Positions 1-7,045 of a stretch of 7,882 nucleotides of DNA are shown piece by piece. Each line of letters starts with the position of its first letter. The stretch's first letter is position 1. The notes beneath the pieces were generated by a model. It saw only the letters and a list, made by a program, of their open reading frames with translations, did not search any database and was not told where the DNA came from. This stretch comes from an uncultured Eubacteriales bacterium (GTDB lineage: Bacteria > Bacillota > Clostridia > Oscillospirales > Oscillospiraceae): positions 1 to 7,882 of the forward strand of contig CAJLWS010000062.1 in NCBI GenBank assembly GCA_905210385.1. The letters run 5' to 3'. The position numbers and the translations under genes are program-made.

Positions 1-79
1 CCTCAGACAGACCGGTTTCCCGGTCTGTCTGGAGCTCTTTCAGTACTTCCTCTTCAGAAAGAGTATACCATGATTTCAT
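1..79 (-). CDS. P-type cation-transporting ATPase, N-terminus (partial)
   Basis: Only the first 26 codons are in the window; the gene continues beyond base 1. The protein begins MKSWYTLSEEEVLKELQTD and goes on RETGLSE. This is the pattern of the Cation_ATPase_N domain (a Trp, then a 'ls-eevl-eL-td-GLs' helix pair) that opens Ca2+/Mn2+-type (P2) ATPases. Such pumps use ATP to export divalent cations across the cytoplasmic membrane. The start ATG at 79 has an AGGAG site 7 bases upstream. The gene lies 56 bases after the stop of the fatty acid transporter on the same strand, with no clear terminator or promoter between them, so co-transcription from the riboswitch-controlled promoter is likely. 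The catalytic DKTGT motif and the ion-binding residues are outside the window, so ion specificity cannot be read; Mn2+ is suggested only by the riboswitch. The family call is fairly secure despite the short length. Confidence 0.85.
   Translation of the reverse strand, partial: MKSWYTLSEEEVLKELQTDRETGLSE
4..31 (-). repeat. Perfect 12-bp inverted repeat with GAAA loop inside the ATPase coding start
   Basis: On the minus strand CAGACAGACCGG is followed by GAAA and then by its exact reverse complement. The result is a 12-bp stem with a GNRA-type tetraloop within about codons 17-26 of the ATPase. The same bases encode the conserved TDRETGL stretch, so codon choice alone could have produced it. 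No U-tract is visible because the window ends. A regulatory role in early elongation or translation is only a possibility. Confidence 0.7.
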
Positions 80-135
80 CAAAGGTCTCCTATCTTAGTT
101 GACTTTTCCGTATAAATTTTTCGGATGTCTCAAAA

Positions 136-1503
136 CTACCACATGATGGCCCACAAGCCGAACCAGATCGCCGTCAGCACCACGAAGAAGACGATACAGT
201 AACCCATGATGTCCTTCATCTTCAGTCCGGCGATACCCAGCAGCGGGATGGCCCAGAACGGCTGAATGATGTTGGAAATCGTCTCGCCGGAGGCAAATGC
301 GATGACGAACTTGTTGGGCTCCACCCCCACATTCAGAGCGGCAGTGCCCAGGGCCTCGCCGCACACGGCGAAGATACCGCCGGAGGAGGGGATGAAGAAG
401 TTGATGATAGCCATGCAGATGTAGCACAGGTAGGGGAAGGTCTCAGCAGTGGAGTTGGCGGAGAAGGCATCGGAGATAATGGTCACCATTCCGGAGCCGC
501 TGAGCATACCCTGGATGCCGGCGTAGAAGGGGAACTGGATCAGCACGCCGAACGCGCTGCGCACGCCTTCCTCAGCGGCGGCCAGCAGGTTGGCGGGGGA
601 ACCGTGGGCCAGGATGGAGATGAACAGCAGCAGCATGTTCATGATGTTCAGGTTCAGGTCAAAGCCCTCAGTGGCAAACCAGTAAACCAGGTACACCAGA
701 CCAGCAAAACCGATGATGGTGGTGGTGATCCAGCTGTTGTCCACCCGCTCGGCGAAGGTCATCTCGCTCTTGGGCTTGCGGTTGGTCTTCAGCTCCTCCA
801 TGGCCTCTTCCTGAGCCAGGAAGCGGTCCAGGATATCCTTGGGCATCTCCTTGGCCTCCTTGGCGGAGGGGTGCATCAGGGCGGCCAGCACGGGCACCAC
901 GATGATCAGGCCGACCAGCTGCTGGATGAGCAGAGTGGGCTCGAACACGGTCTCGCTCAGGGGGATCAGGCCCAGCCAGTCCTCAAAGATGTAGTCCGGG
1001 GTGTTGACCAGCAGGAACTCGGAGCCGGAGATACCGAACAGACCGGAGCTGATGGCGCCGCTGTAGGCCACGGCCACATACAGCTTGAAATCGATCTTCC
1101 GCAGGTTCAGCGCCACGGTGCGGGCCAGAATGGCGCCGGCCACCAGGCCCAGGCCCCAGGAGATCCAGCCCAGGATGGTGCTGGCGATGCCGATAAAGAT
1201 GACGCCCTGCACGCCGTTCTTCGGAATCCGGCACAGAGCGATCAGGCCCCGCTTGATGATGGGCGCCTCAGACACCATGTAGCCGATGGCGATGATCAGG
1301 GCCATCTGCATGGAGAACTCCAGCAGGCCCCAGAAGCCCTTGCCCCAGTAGACGATGGTGTCCAGCGGGGTGCTGCCCGCGATAAAGATACACAGCAGAT
1401 AGGCAATGATGGACAGTACGAAAGCCAGCACGAGTGCGTCAGGCAGAACCTTATCCATGCCCACATTCAGCGCGCCGGAAATCTTTCTCAATGCTTTCCG
1501 CAT
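136..1503 (-). CDS. atoE: Short-chain fatty acid transporter, AtoE family
   Basis: A 455-residue polytopic membrane protein of the AtoE/SCFA_trans family (TIGR00366-type), which moves short-chain fatty acids such as acetoacetate or butyrate across the cytoplasmic membrane. Family signatures are GFWGLLEFSMQMAL (residues 56-69), QFPFYAGI (323-330), NFFIPSSGG (368-376), QPFWAIPLLGIAG (414-426) and DIMGYC (431-436). They match my memory of E. coli AtoE almost block for block, and the length is close to its roughly 440 residues. A charged cytoplasmic-type loop at about 212-255 separates two bundles of hydrophobic helices. The start chosen is ATG 1503, because a GGAGG site lies about 10 bases upstream and the sequence from MRKALRKISG onward aligns with the family. 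The frame stays open back to 1815, but that extension looks like leader RNA. The gene sits downstream of a Mn2+ riboswitch and directly upstream of a cation ATPase. Substrate and direction of transport cannot be read from sequence. Confidence 0.93.
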   Translation of the reverse strand: MRKALRKISGALNVGMDKVLPDALVLAFVLSIIAYLLCIFIAGSTPLDTIVYWGKGFWGLLEFSMQMALIIAIGYMVSEAPIIKRGLIALCRIPKNGVQGVIFIGIASTILGWISWGLGLVAGAILARTVALNLRKIDFKLYVAVAYSGAISSGLFGISGSEFLLVNTPDYIFEDWLGLIPLSETVFEPTLLIQQLVGLIIVVPVLAALMHPSAKEAKEMPKDILDRFLAQEEAMEELKTNRKPKSEMTFAERVDNSWITTTIIGFAGLVYLVYWFATEGFDLNLNIMNMLLLFISILAHGSPANLLAAAEEGVRSAFGVLIQFPFYAGIQGMLSGSGMVTIISDAFSANSTAETFPYLCYICMAIINFFIPSSGGIFAVCGEALGTAALNVGVEPNKFVIAFASGETISNIIQPFWAIPLLGIAGLKMKDIMGYCIVFFVVLTAIWFGLWAIMW

Positions 1504-1569
1504 AAAATTATGTCCTCCTCTTTTTTCTATGATGTAAGGGGACTCACCGCACGCATCAGGAAGCCACCT

Positions 1570-1593
1570 CTGAAAAACACCTCCTATTTTCAG
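1570..1593 (-). other. Hairpin with Shine-Dalgarno-like loop, no start codon nearby
   Basis: Read on the minus strand, CTGAAAA pairs with TTTTCAG (7 bp) and the loop exposes AGGAGGTG. No ATG, GTG or TTG lies at a usable distance downstream that opens more than a few codons. It may be a decoy or displaced ribosome site, part of a larger leader fold, or chance. Confidence 0.4.
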
Positions 1594-1653
1594 ATTTGCG
1601 CGCAGCGCCAATACCTCGGGACCCTTGCGGGCCCTCCCCTGTGAGGCCAGAAT

Positions 1654-1817
1654 AAAAAGATGCCACGCGAGGAACATACCGGGGTCACACCCCCGTTGAT
1701 CCGCGCTCTGCCGGTAAGCTCCCCTACCTGTTTCCATCCTCCTGCCGCAGCGTGGGAAGTCGCTTCCCCACGCCGCGAGCGAACGATCAGTCCTGACCTT
1801 CCCGGCCGGCATCATTT
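1654..1817 (-). other. Second structured RNA domain ending in a U-tract (class unknown)
   Basis: On the minus strand AAAATGATGCC (1817-1807) can pair over a long range with GGCATCTTTTT (1664-1654), with one mismatch. This encloses about 140 bases and ends in a U-tract like an intrinsic terminator. Inside are a strong hairpin, GCGGCGTGGGGAAG with a CGA loop and CTTCCCACGCTGC (13 pairs, one bulged G), and a possible TACCGG/CCGGTA helix. At least one pair in the strong hairpin is G-U on the minus strand and would be A-C on the plus strand, which favours a minus-strand RNA. I do not recognise a known riboswitch class: there are no T-box, cobalamin, TPP, SAM, FMN or lysine signatures. The domain may be a second regulator of the downstream genes. 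Confidence 0.45.
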
Positions 1818-1850
1818 TACTCTTTTGGTGTGAAAAGGTTTGCTTCCATA

Positions 1851-1911
1851 CAAAAAGACCCGCTCAGCAGGGGCTCTCGGATAAACAAGGGCTGCGCTGC
1901 CGAACAGGTCT
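1851..1911 (-). terminator. Riboswitch-controlled intrinsic terminator
   Basis: Minus-strand RNA arm AGACCTGTTCGGCAG (1911-1897) pairs in all 15 positions with CTGCTGAGCGGGTCT (1870-1856), three of them G-U wobbles, and is followed by a U-tract. The wobbles would be A-C mismatches on the other strand, so the direction is clear. The loop is about 26 bases. The 5' arm contains the GACCTGT that forms the 3' side of the aptamer's P1 helix. Aptamer and terminator are therefore mutually exclusive: ligand binding should prevent termination. Confidence 0.88.
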
Positions 1912-2010
1912 CTGCTTTTCAGACGGATCCGACCTTCAGGGCAAACCCCCGAAGGCGTATTGACGAACCCGCCTCGCACCAAAAGAGGTACGATGCATAC
2001 TCCCCTATCC
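1903..2010 (-). promoter_or_regulatory. yybP-ykoY manganese riboswitch aptamer
   Basis: The minus-strand sequence carries the hallmarks of the yybP-ykoY (Mn2+-sensing) aptamer. The L1 strand GGGGAGTA is at 2005-1998. A P2 hairpin follows (GCATCGTACC with GGTGCGAGGC, one mismatch). P3 comes next (GGGTTC pairing with GGATCC), with the conserved L3 strand GTCAATACG, continuing into a stem capped by GGGGGTTTGCCC. A small P4 (TCTG/CAGA) precedes the closing GACCTGT. P1 forms between ATAGG (2008-2004) and CCTGT (1908-1904). These parts form the expected four-way junction with L1 and L3 placed to dock and bind Mn2+. Known members of this class control Mn2+ efflux pumps, P-type ATPases, TerC and MntP proteins. 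Here the next genes are an AtoE-family transporter and a P-type ATPase. Overlap of P1 with the terminator arm implies transcription ON when Mn2+ is high. Confidence 0.9.
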
Positions 2011-2064
2011 ATTTCTTCTGAGAGAGGGTGCTTTGTGCCGAAAGAGTTTCCTTAACAGTTGGAA

Positions 2065-2093
2065 ATTATAACACGTCCCATTCCTTTTGTCAA
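2065..2093 (-). promoter_or_regulatory. Consensus sigma-A promoter for the riboswitch transcript
   Basis: On the minus strand TTGACA (2093-2088), a 17-base spacer and TATAAT (2070-2065) match consensus exactly. Upstream, between about 2106 and 2135, the strand carries two A-tracts separated by about one helical turn (AAAAAATGATAAAAAATTAA), which resembles an UP element. Transcription should start near 2058, about 50 bases before the aptamer. A full-consensus promoter suggests that control rests on the riboswitch terminator, not on initiation. Confidence 0.9.
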
Positions 2094-2231
2094 TCAGCTC
2101 ACTCTTTCGTTAATTTTTTATCATTTTTTATGCATATTGTGCCCATCTTCGCCAATAGCGGCTGTGGGAGGTCCGTCTCACCACTTTGTGAAATTGGAAG
2201 TTTTCCTCCCCGGGCGGTGGAAAGATCATGG

Positions 2232-2260
2232 TTGCTTTTCCCTCCCAATCCCGGTATAAT
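2232..2260 (+). promoter_or_regulatory. Sigma-A promoter for glnS
   Basis: TTGCTT (2232-2237), a 17-base spacer and TATAAT (2255-2260). The start should fall near 2267, giving a leader of roughly 57 bases. It is divergent from the riboswitch promoter. The roughly 140 bases between the two promoters are AT-rich next to the minus-strand promoter, and I see no other feature in them. Confidence 0.8.
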
Positions 2261-2269
2261 AGGGAGGCC

Positions 2270-2290
2270 GCGTCCCGCTCTCCGGGACGC
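2270..2290 (+). other. Hairpin in the glnS leader
   Basis: GCGTCCCG and CGGGACGC form an 8-bp stem around a 5-base loop right at the expected 5' end of the mRNA. No U-tract follows and no T-box sequence is present. It may stabilise the 5' end; a regulatory role is not evident. Confidence 0.6.
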
Positions 2291-2323
2291 CGGACTTTAT
2301 GAGTTTACCGAGGAGTGACAGAC

Positions 2324-4015
<1,692 letters not shown>

Positions 4016-4027
4016 TCCAGTCTTTCC

Positions 4028-4060
4028 AATCCCGCCCGGTCGGCGCCGGGCGGGATTTTT
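4028..4060 (+). terminator. Intrinsic terminator of glnS
   Basis: AATCCCGCCCGG and CCGGGCGGGATT form an almost entirely G-C stem around a 6-base loop, followed by T5 and, after CTCC, a second T7. It begins 13 bases after the glnS stop and separates that gene from the next promoter. Confidence 0.93.
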
Positions 4061-4141
4061 CTCCTTTTTTTGCGCAAACCCGATGTTTTTCTCCTATTTT
4101 GAGCGGAACATGAACGAACCGTAAACACTGGGCACCGGGCA

Positions 4142-4170
4142 TGGACTTTTCCCCGGGGATATGATATACT
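4142..4170 (+). promoter_or_regulatory. Sigma-A promoter for the fusion gene and MFS transporter
   Basis: TGGACT (4142-4147), a 17-base spacer and TATACT (4165-4170). The expected start near 4177 leaves a short leader with GAGGAGG at 4197-4203. It lies between the glnS terminator and the next gene, so it probably drives 4211-6943 as one transcript. Confidence 0.75.
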
Positions 4171-4210
4171 GTGTGATAATTGCGGGCACGGCTGGCGAGG
4201 AGGATGGGCG

Positions 4211-5584
4211 GTGCGGACGGACATTTTGGGCGTTGCCTTTGACAATGTGACCATGGCGGAGGCGGTGGACCGGGCCATGGCCCTGCTGGAGCGGGAAGGC
4301 CCCCACCTGGTGGTCACCCCCAATGCGGAGATCGTGCAGCAGGCCCGCTCCGACCCGGAGTTTGCCGCCCTCATTGCCCAGGCCGACCTGGTGCTCCCCG
4401 ACGGGGTGGGGGTGGGCTACGCCTCCAAGATCCTGGGCCGGCCGCTGAAGGGCCGGGTGCCCGGGGTGGACTTCGCCGGCGCCCTCATGGACCGCATGGC
4501 AAAGTTGAACAAGCGGCTGTTCCTGCTGGATCTGGACGGAACGCTCTATCTGGACCGCACCCTGTTCCCATCCACCCTGCCCTTTCTGCGGCAGATCCGG
4601 GCGCAGGGCGGCCGGTACCTTTTCCTCACCAACAACTCCTCCCGCTCGGTGGCCGACTATGTGGACAAGCTGGCCGGCATGGGCATTCCGGCCGATGAGG
4701 AGGATTTCCTCACCTCTACCGACGCCCTCATCGCCCACCTGAAGGCCCGCCCCCCCTATAAGCTGTGCTATGCCTTTGGCACCAGGAGCTTCCAGCGACA
4801 GCTGCGCCAGGCGGGCATTCCCGTCACCGACCAGCTGGAGGACGGGATCGACTGCCTTCTGGTGGGGTTTGACACTGAGCTGACTTTCCAAAAGCTCGAG
4901 GACGCCTGTATCCTGCTTGGCCGGGGGGTAGACTTTCTTGCCACCAACCCGGACTGGGTGTGCCCCACCTGGTACGGCTCGGTGCCCGACTGCGGCAGCG
5001 TGTGTGAAATGCTCACCCGGGCCACCGGGCGTAAACCCACGGTGGTGGGCAAGCCCCAGCCGGACATGGTCCGCCTGGCCATGGAGCGCACCGGCTTCCC
5101 CCCGGAGCAGACCCTCCTGGTGGGGGACCGGTTGTACACCGACATCGCCTGCGGCGCGGGCGCCGGGGTGGACACCGTCTTCGTCCTGTCCGGGGAGGGC
5201 ACTGCGGATGACTTGTCCGGCAGCGAGGTCCAGCCCACCTGGATGTTCGGCGATGTGGGCGCGCTGGCCGCCGCCCTGGAGACGGGGGAAGCCCCCCGGA
5301 TGGCGCCGTCCCAACCGGCCTCCGGGCAGGCGGTACCCCCGCGCAGGTCTTTCCGCGCCTTGAAATCCTTCCTTCTGGTGCTGCTCTCCCTGGCAGGAAT
5401 CATCGGATGCTCCATCGCTGCGGTCTGGCTGCTGTCCAGCGTGTTCCATGTGGTCTTTGAGGACGTCTTGATGACCGGCATCCGGGTTGGCTTCATGGCC
5501 TGGCTGATCCTGTTCCTCATTTTCGGTATCTGGCTGATCTGGAAGAAGCAGAAGGATGACACCGATGACACCGATGACACCTGA
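4211..5584 (+). CDS. Chimeric protein: truncated WecG/TagA glycosyltransferase + HAD-IIA phosphatase + two membrane helices
   Basis: 457 residues in three parts. Residues 1-97 match the N-terminal half of WecG/TagA/CpsF N-acetylmannosaminyltransferases: ILGVAFDNVTMAEAV, VVTPNAEIV (Thr36), LVLPDGVGV (Asp64), then GRVPGVDF. That family is normally about 240 residues, and its second half, starting with the 'LGG-PG' strand, is missing. Residues 98-357 are a complete HAD-IIA (NagD-like) phosphatase: DLDGT (Asp107, Asp109), LTNNSS (Thr140), VGKPQPDM (Lys281) and VGDRLYTD (Asp306, Asp311). All four HAD motifs are intact, so this part should dephosphorylate a small phosphorylated metabolite. Residues 386-408 and 426-444 are hydrophobic helices that would anchor it in the membrane, followed by KKQK and a DDT-repeat tail. 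Translation starts at GTG 4211, with GGAGG 7 bases upstream. The glycosyltransferase part is probably inactive alone. The MFS transporter follows 24 bases later. Alternatives are a deletion-created fusion or an assembly chimera. The domain calls are secure; the function of the whole is unknown. Confidence 0.88.
   Translation: MRTDILGVAFDNVTMAEAVDRAMALLEREGPHLVVTPNAEIVQQARSDPEFAALIAQADLVLPDGVGVGYASKILGRPLKGRVPGVDFAGALMDRMAKLNKRLFLLDLDGTLYLDRTLFPSTLPFLRQIRAQGGRYLFLTNNSSRSVADYVDKLAGMGIPADEEDFLTSTDALIAHLKARPPYKLCYAFGTRSFQRQLRQAGIPVTDQLEDGIDCLLVGFDTELTFQKLEDACILLGRGVDFLATNPDWVCPTWYGSVPDCGSVCEMLTRATGRKPTVVGKPQPDMVRLAMERTGFPPEQTLLVGDRLYTDIACGAGAGVDTVFVLSGEGTADDLSGSEVQPTWMFGDVGALAAALETGEAPRMAPSQPASGQAVPPRRSFRALKSFLLVLLSLAGIIGCSIAAVWLLSSVFHVVFEDVLMTGIRVGFMAWLILFLIFGIWLIWKKQKDDTDDTDDT
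5555..5581 (+). repeat. Three tandem 9-base repeats at the 3' end of the fusion gene
   Basis: GATGACACC occurs three times head to tail, immediately before the TGA stop, and encodes Asp-Asp-Thr three times. The repeat unit keeps the frame, so copy number can change by slippage and alter only the length of the acidic tail behind the last membrane helix. Confidence 0.95.
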
Positions 5585-5608
5585 ATCACGGAAAGAGAGG
5601 GAACCGCA

Positions 5609-6943
5609 ATGAAGCTCGACAACAAGCGCACCATCCTGGTGGGGCTGGCCTTCCTGTCCATCTGCGCCTTCTGGCAGATGTACGACGGGGTCATGACCCT
5701 GATCCTCACCGGCACCTTCCACCTCAATGAGACCCTGTCCGGCGCCATCATGGCCGCAGACAACATCCTGGCCCTATTCCTGCTGCCCCTGTTCGGCGGC
5801 CTGTCCGACCGGACGAATACAAAGCTGGGCAAGCGCACCCCCTATATCCTCGCGGGCACTGCCTTCGCGGTCATCCTCATGAACCTGCTGCCCATGCTGG
5901 ACAACAGCTACGCCGCCGAGCCCTCCCCCTTCAAGCTGGTGTCCTTCGTCATCGTGCTGGCCCTGCTGCTGGTGGCCATGGGGGTGTACCGCTCCCCGGC
6001 GGTGGCCCTCATGCCTGACGTCACCCCCAAACCCCTGCGCTCTAAGGCCAACGCCATCATCAACCTCATGGGCGCGGTGGGCGGCATCCTGTACCTGGCC
6101 ATCTCCGCGGTGATGTACCCCACCAGCAAGGTGGCTGGGCTGGACCACGTCAACTACCAGCCCCTGTTCCTGGTGGTCTCCCTCATCATGGTGGTGGCAG
6201 TGGTGGTCATGCTTCTCACCGTGCGGGAGCCCAAGCTCACCGCCGCCAACCAGGCCCTGGAAAAGCAGCACCCAGAGTGGGACCTGGCAGAGGACGACGG
6301 GTCCGGCCACGAGGTGCTCCCCGCCCCGGTCAAGCGGAGCCTGGGCTTCCTGCTGGCCTCCATCGCATTATGGTTCATCGCCTACAACGGGGTGACCACC
6401 TGGTTTACCCGCTATGTAGAGCAGGTGATGGGGGAGGCTCTGGGCGGCGCGTCCACCTGCCTGCTGGTGGCCACCGCCGGGGCCATCGTGTCCTACATCC
6501 CCATCGGGGTCATTGCCTCCAAAATTGGTCGGAAGCGAACCATCATGGCGGGCATCGTCCTGCTGGCCGTGTGCTTCCTGCTGGGCTTTTTGCTCACCAC
6601 CGTGTACAGTTCCATCCAGCCCATCATGTTCGTGGTCTTCGCCTTGGTGGGGCTGGCCTGGGCGGCCATCAACGTCAACTCCCTGCCCATGGTGGTGGAG
6701 ATGTGCAAGGGCTCCGACATCGGCAAGTTCACCGGCTACTACTACACCGCCTCCATGGCCGCCCAGGTGGTTACCCCCATCCTGGCGGGCACTCTGATGC
6801 GCTCCATCGACTACCGGGTGCTCTTCCCCTACGCGGCGGTGTTCGCCGCCCTTTCCTTCGTCACCATGTGCTTTGTCCGCCACGGGGACGTGAAGGTGGC
6901 CGGCAAGAAGGGCCTGGACGCCTTTGCCGATATGGACGACTGA
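5609..6943 (+). CDS. MFS transporter, SLC45/GPH sugar-transporter-like
   Basis: A 444-residue major facilitator superfamily permease with about 12 hydrophobic segments, acting in the cytoplasmic membrane. The loop after helix 2 reads GGLSDRTNTKLGKRTPY (residues 63-79), the MFS motif A in the form seen in SLC45/sucrose-type and GPH-type carriers. A half-repeat of it, GVIASKIGRKR (300-310), lies in the second bundle. RSPAVALMPDVTPKPLRSKA (128-147) is also typical of that branch. A hydrophilic central loop (about 205-242) separates the two halves. The ATG at 5609 is preceded by AGAGGG at good distance. Only 24 bases separate it from the fusion gene, so the two are very likely co-transcribed. Sugar or sugar-conjugate uptake, with the HAD domain acting on a phosphorylated product, is a reasonable guess, but the substrate cannot be read. 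The short, charged C-terminus (DAFADMDD) and the length are normal, and the gene looks intact. Confidence 0.88.
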   Translation: MKLDNKRTILVGLAFLSICAFWQMYDGVMTLILTGTFHLNETLSGAIMAADNILALFLLPLFGGLSDRTNTKLGKRTPYILAGTAFAVILMNLLPMLDNSYAAEPSPFKLVSFVIVLALLLVAMGVYRSPAVALMPDVTPKPLRSKANAIINLMGAVGGILYLAISAVMYPTSKVAGLDHVNYQPLFLVVSLIMVVAVVVMLLTVREPKLTAANQALEKQHPEWDLAEDDGSGHEVLPAPVKRSLGFLLASIALWFIAYNGVTTWFTRYVEQVMGEALGGASTCLLVATAGAIVSYIPIGVIASKIGRKRTIMAGIVLLAVCFLLGFLLTTVYSSIQPIMFVVFALVGLAWAAINVNSLPMVVEMCKGSDIGKFTGYYYTASMAAQVVTPILAGTLMRSIDYRVLFPYAAVFAALSFVTMCFVRHGDVKVAGKKGLDAFADMDD

Positions 6944-6948
6944 CGTCT

Positions 6949-6977
6949 CGTCGAAAAAGGCAAAGCCTTTTCCGGCG
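6949..6977 (+). other. Hairpin just after the MFS gene, no U-tract
   Basis: CGTCGAAAAAGGC and GCCTTTTCCGGCG pair in 12 of 13 positions around an AAA loop, beginning a few bases after the stop. One pair is U-G on the plus strand and would be A-C on the minus strand, so it fits a plus-strand mRNA. The following bases (AATGAG) are not a U-tract, so this is more likely a 3'-end stabiliser or processing hairpin than a classic terminator. A second small hairpin (TGCGGC/GCCGCA, 6985-6998) and an A/T palindrome (AAAAAT/ATTTTT, 7008-7022) follow. Confidence 0.55.
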
Positions 6978-7020
6978 AATGAGTTGCGGCCTGCCGCAGC
7001 GCACCACAAAAATAAAATTT

Positions 7021-7045
7021 TTGCGATACGTTGCGAACTCTGCGA
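7021..7045 (+). repeat. Phased TTGCGA direct repeats upstream of the phosphodiesterase gene
   Basis: TTGCGA occurs at 7021 and 7031, and CTGCGA at 7040, so the shared TGCGA core recurs at steps of 10 and 9 bases, close to one helical turn. The repeats lie 30-54 bases before the ATG at 7075. They could be an operator; the sequence does not match the Bacillus Pho box well, and I assign no regulator. Confidence 0.4.

Larger units (their letters stand above)
1504..1850 (-). other. Long non-coding leader between riboswitch terminator and atoE
   Basis: About 350 bases separate the riboswitch terminator from atoE, and I find no credible gene here. The region is GC-rich and highly structured on the minus strand. 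It contains a closed domain (1654-1817), a hairpin showing a Shine-Dalgarno-like sequence in its loop (1570-1593), and the true atoE ribosome binding site just before 1503. I see no second sigma-A promoter of good quality. The best candidate, TTGGCG followed 17 bases later by AATAGG near 1590-1615, is poor. The simplest reading is that it belongs to the riboswitch-controlled transcript as an extended 5' leader. Confidence 0.6.

Noticed and set aside
1527..1556. Nine-codon leader peptide MRAVSPLTS before atoE
   Set aside because: Only a weak AGAGGTGG site, no run of regulatory codons and no evident pairing logic.
604..1644. Long plus-strand open frame opposite atoE
   Set aside because: It is His/Gln/Gly-rich low-complexity sequence antisense to a clear family member, an artefact of GC-rich codon use.
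1504..1815. In-frame upstream extension of atoE to an ATG at 1815
   Set aside because: The extra 104 residues resemble no membrane transporter N-terminus, have no ribosome site, and the stretch folds as leader RNA. ATG 1503 has a good GGAGG and matches the family start.
1654..1817. T-box, cobalamin, NiCo or second yybP-ykoY element
   Set aside because: The diagnostic sequences (T-box GGNACCGCG, cobalamin GCCACTG, yybP L1 GGGGAGTA with L3) are missing; GGGGAGCTTACC only partly resembles L1.
1812..2012. Small 66-residue open frame over the riboswitch
   Set aside because: Coincides with the aptamer and terminator; no recognisable protein.
1851..2060. 6S RNA or another stand-alone small RNA
   Set aside because: A strong promoter plus a terminator about 200 bases away suggested it first, but the GGGGAGTA, GTCAATACG and GACC blocks and the four-way junction fit yybP-ykoY.
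2315..2323. GTG 2315 as the glnS start
   Set aside because: It overlaps the GAGGAG site that is correctly spaced for ATG 2324.
4204..4242. ATG 4204 as a start for the fusion gene
   Set aside because: Different frame that stops after 12 codons and touches the ribosome binding site.
4496..4498. Separate HAD gene starting at ATG 4496
   Set aside because: MAKLNKRLF looks like a native N-terminus, but no ribosome site precedes it and the frame is continuous with the upstream GTG, which has an excellent one. Internal initiation cannot be fully excluded.
4094..5722. Minus-strand 542-codon open frame opposite the fusion gene
   Set aside because: Antisense shadow over a gene with intact HAD motifs, and it runs across a promoter; composition is artefactual.
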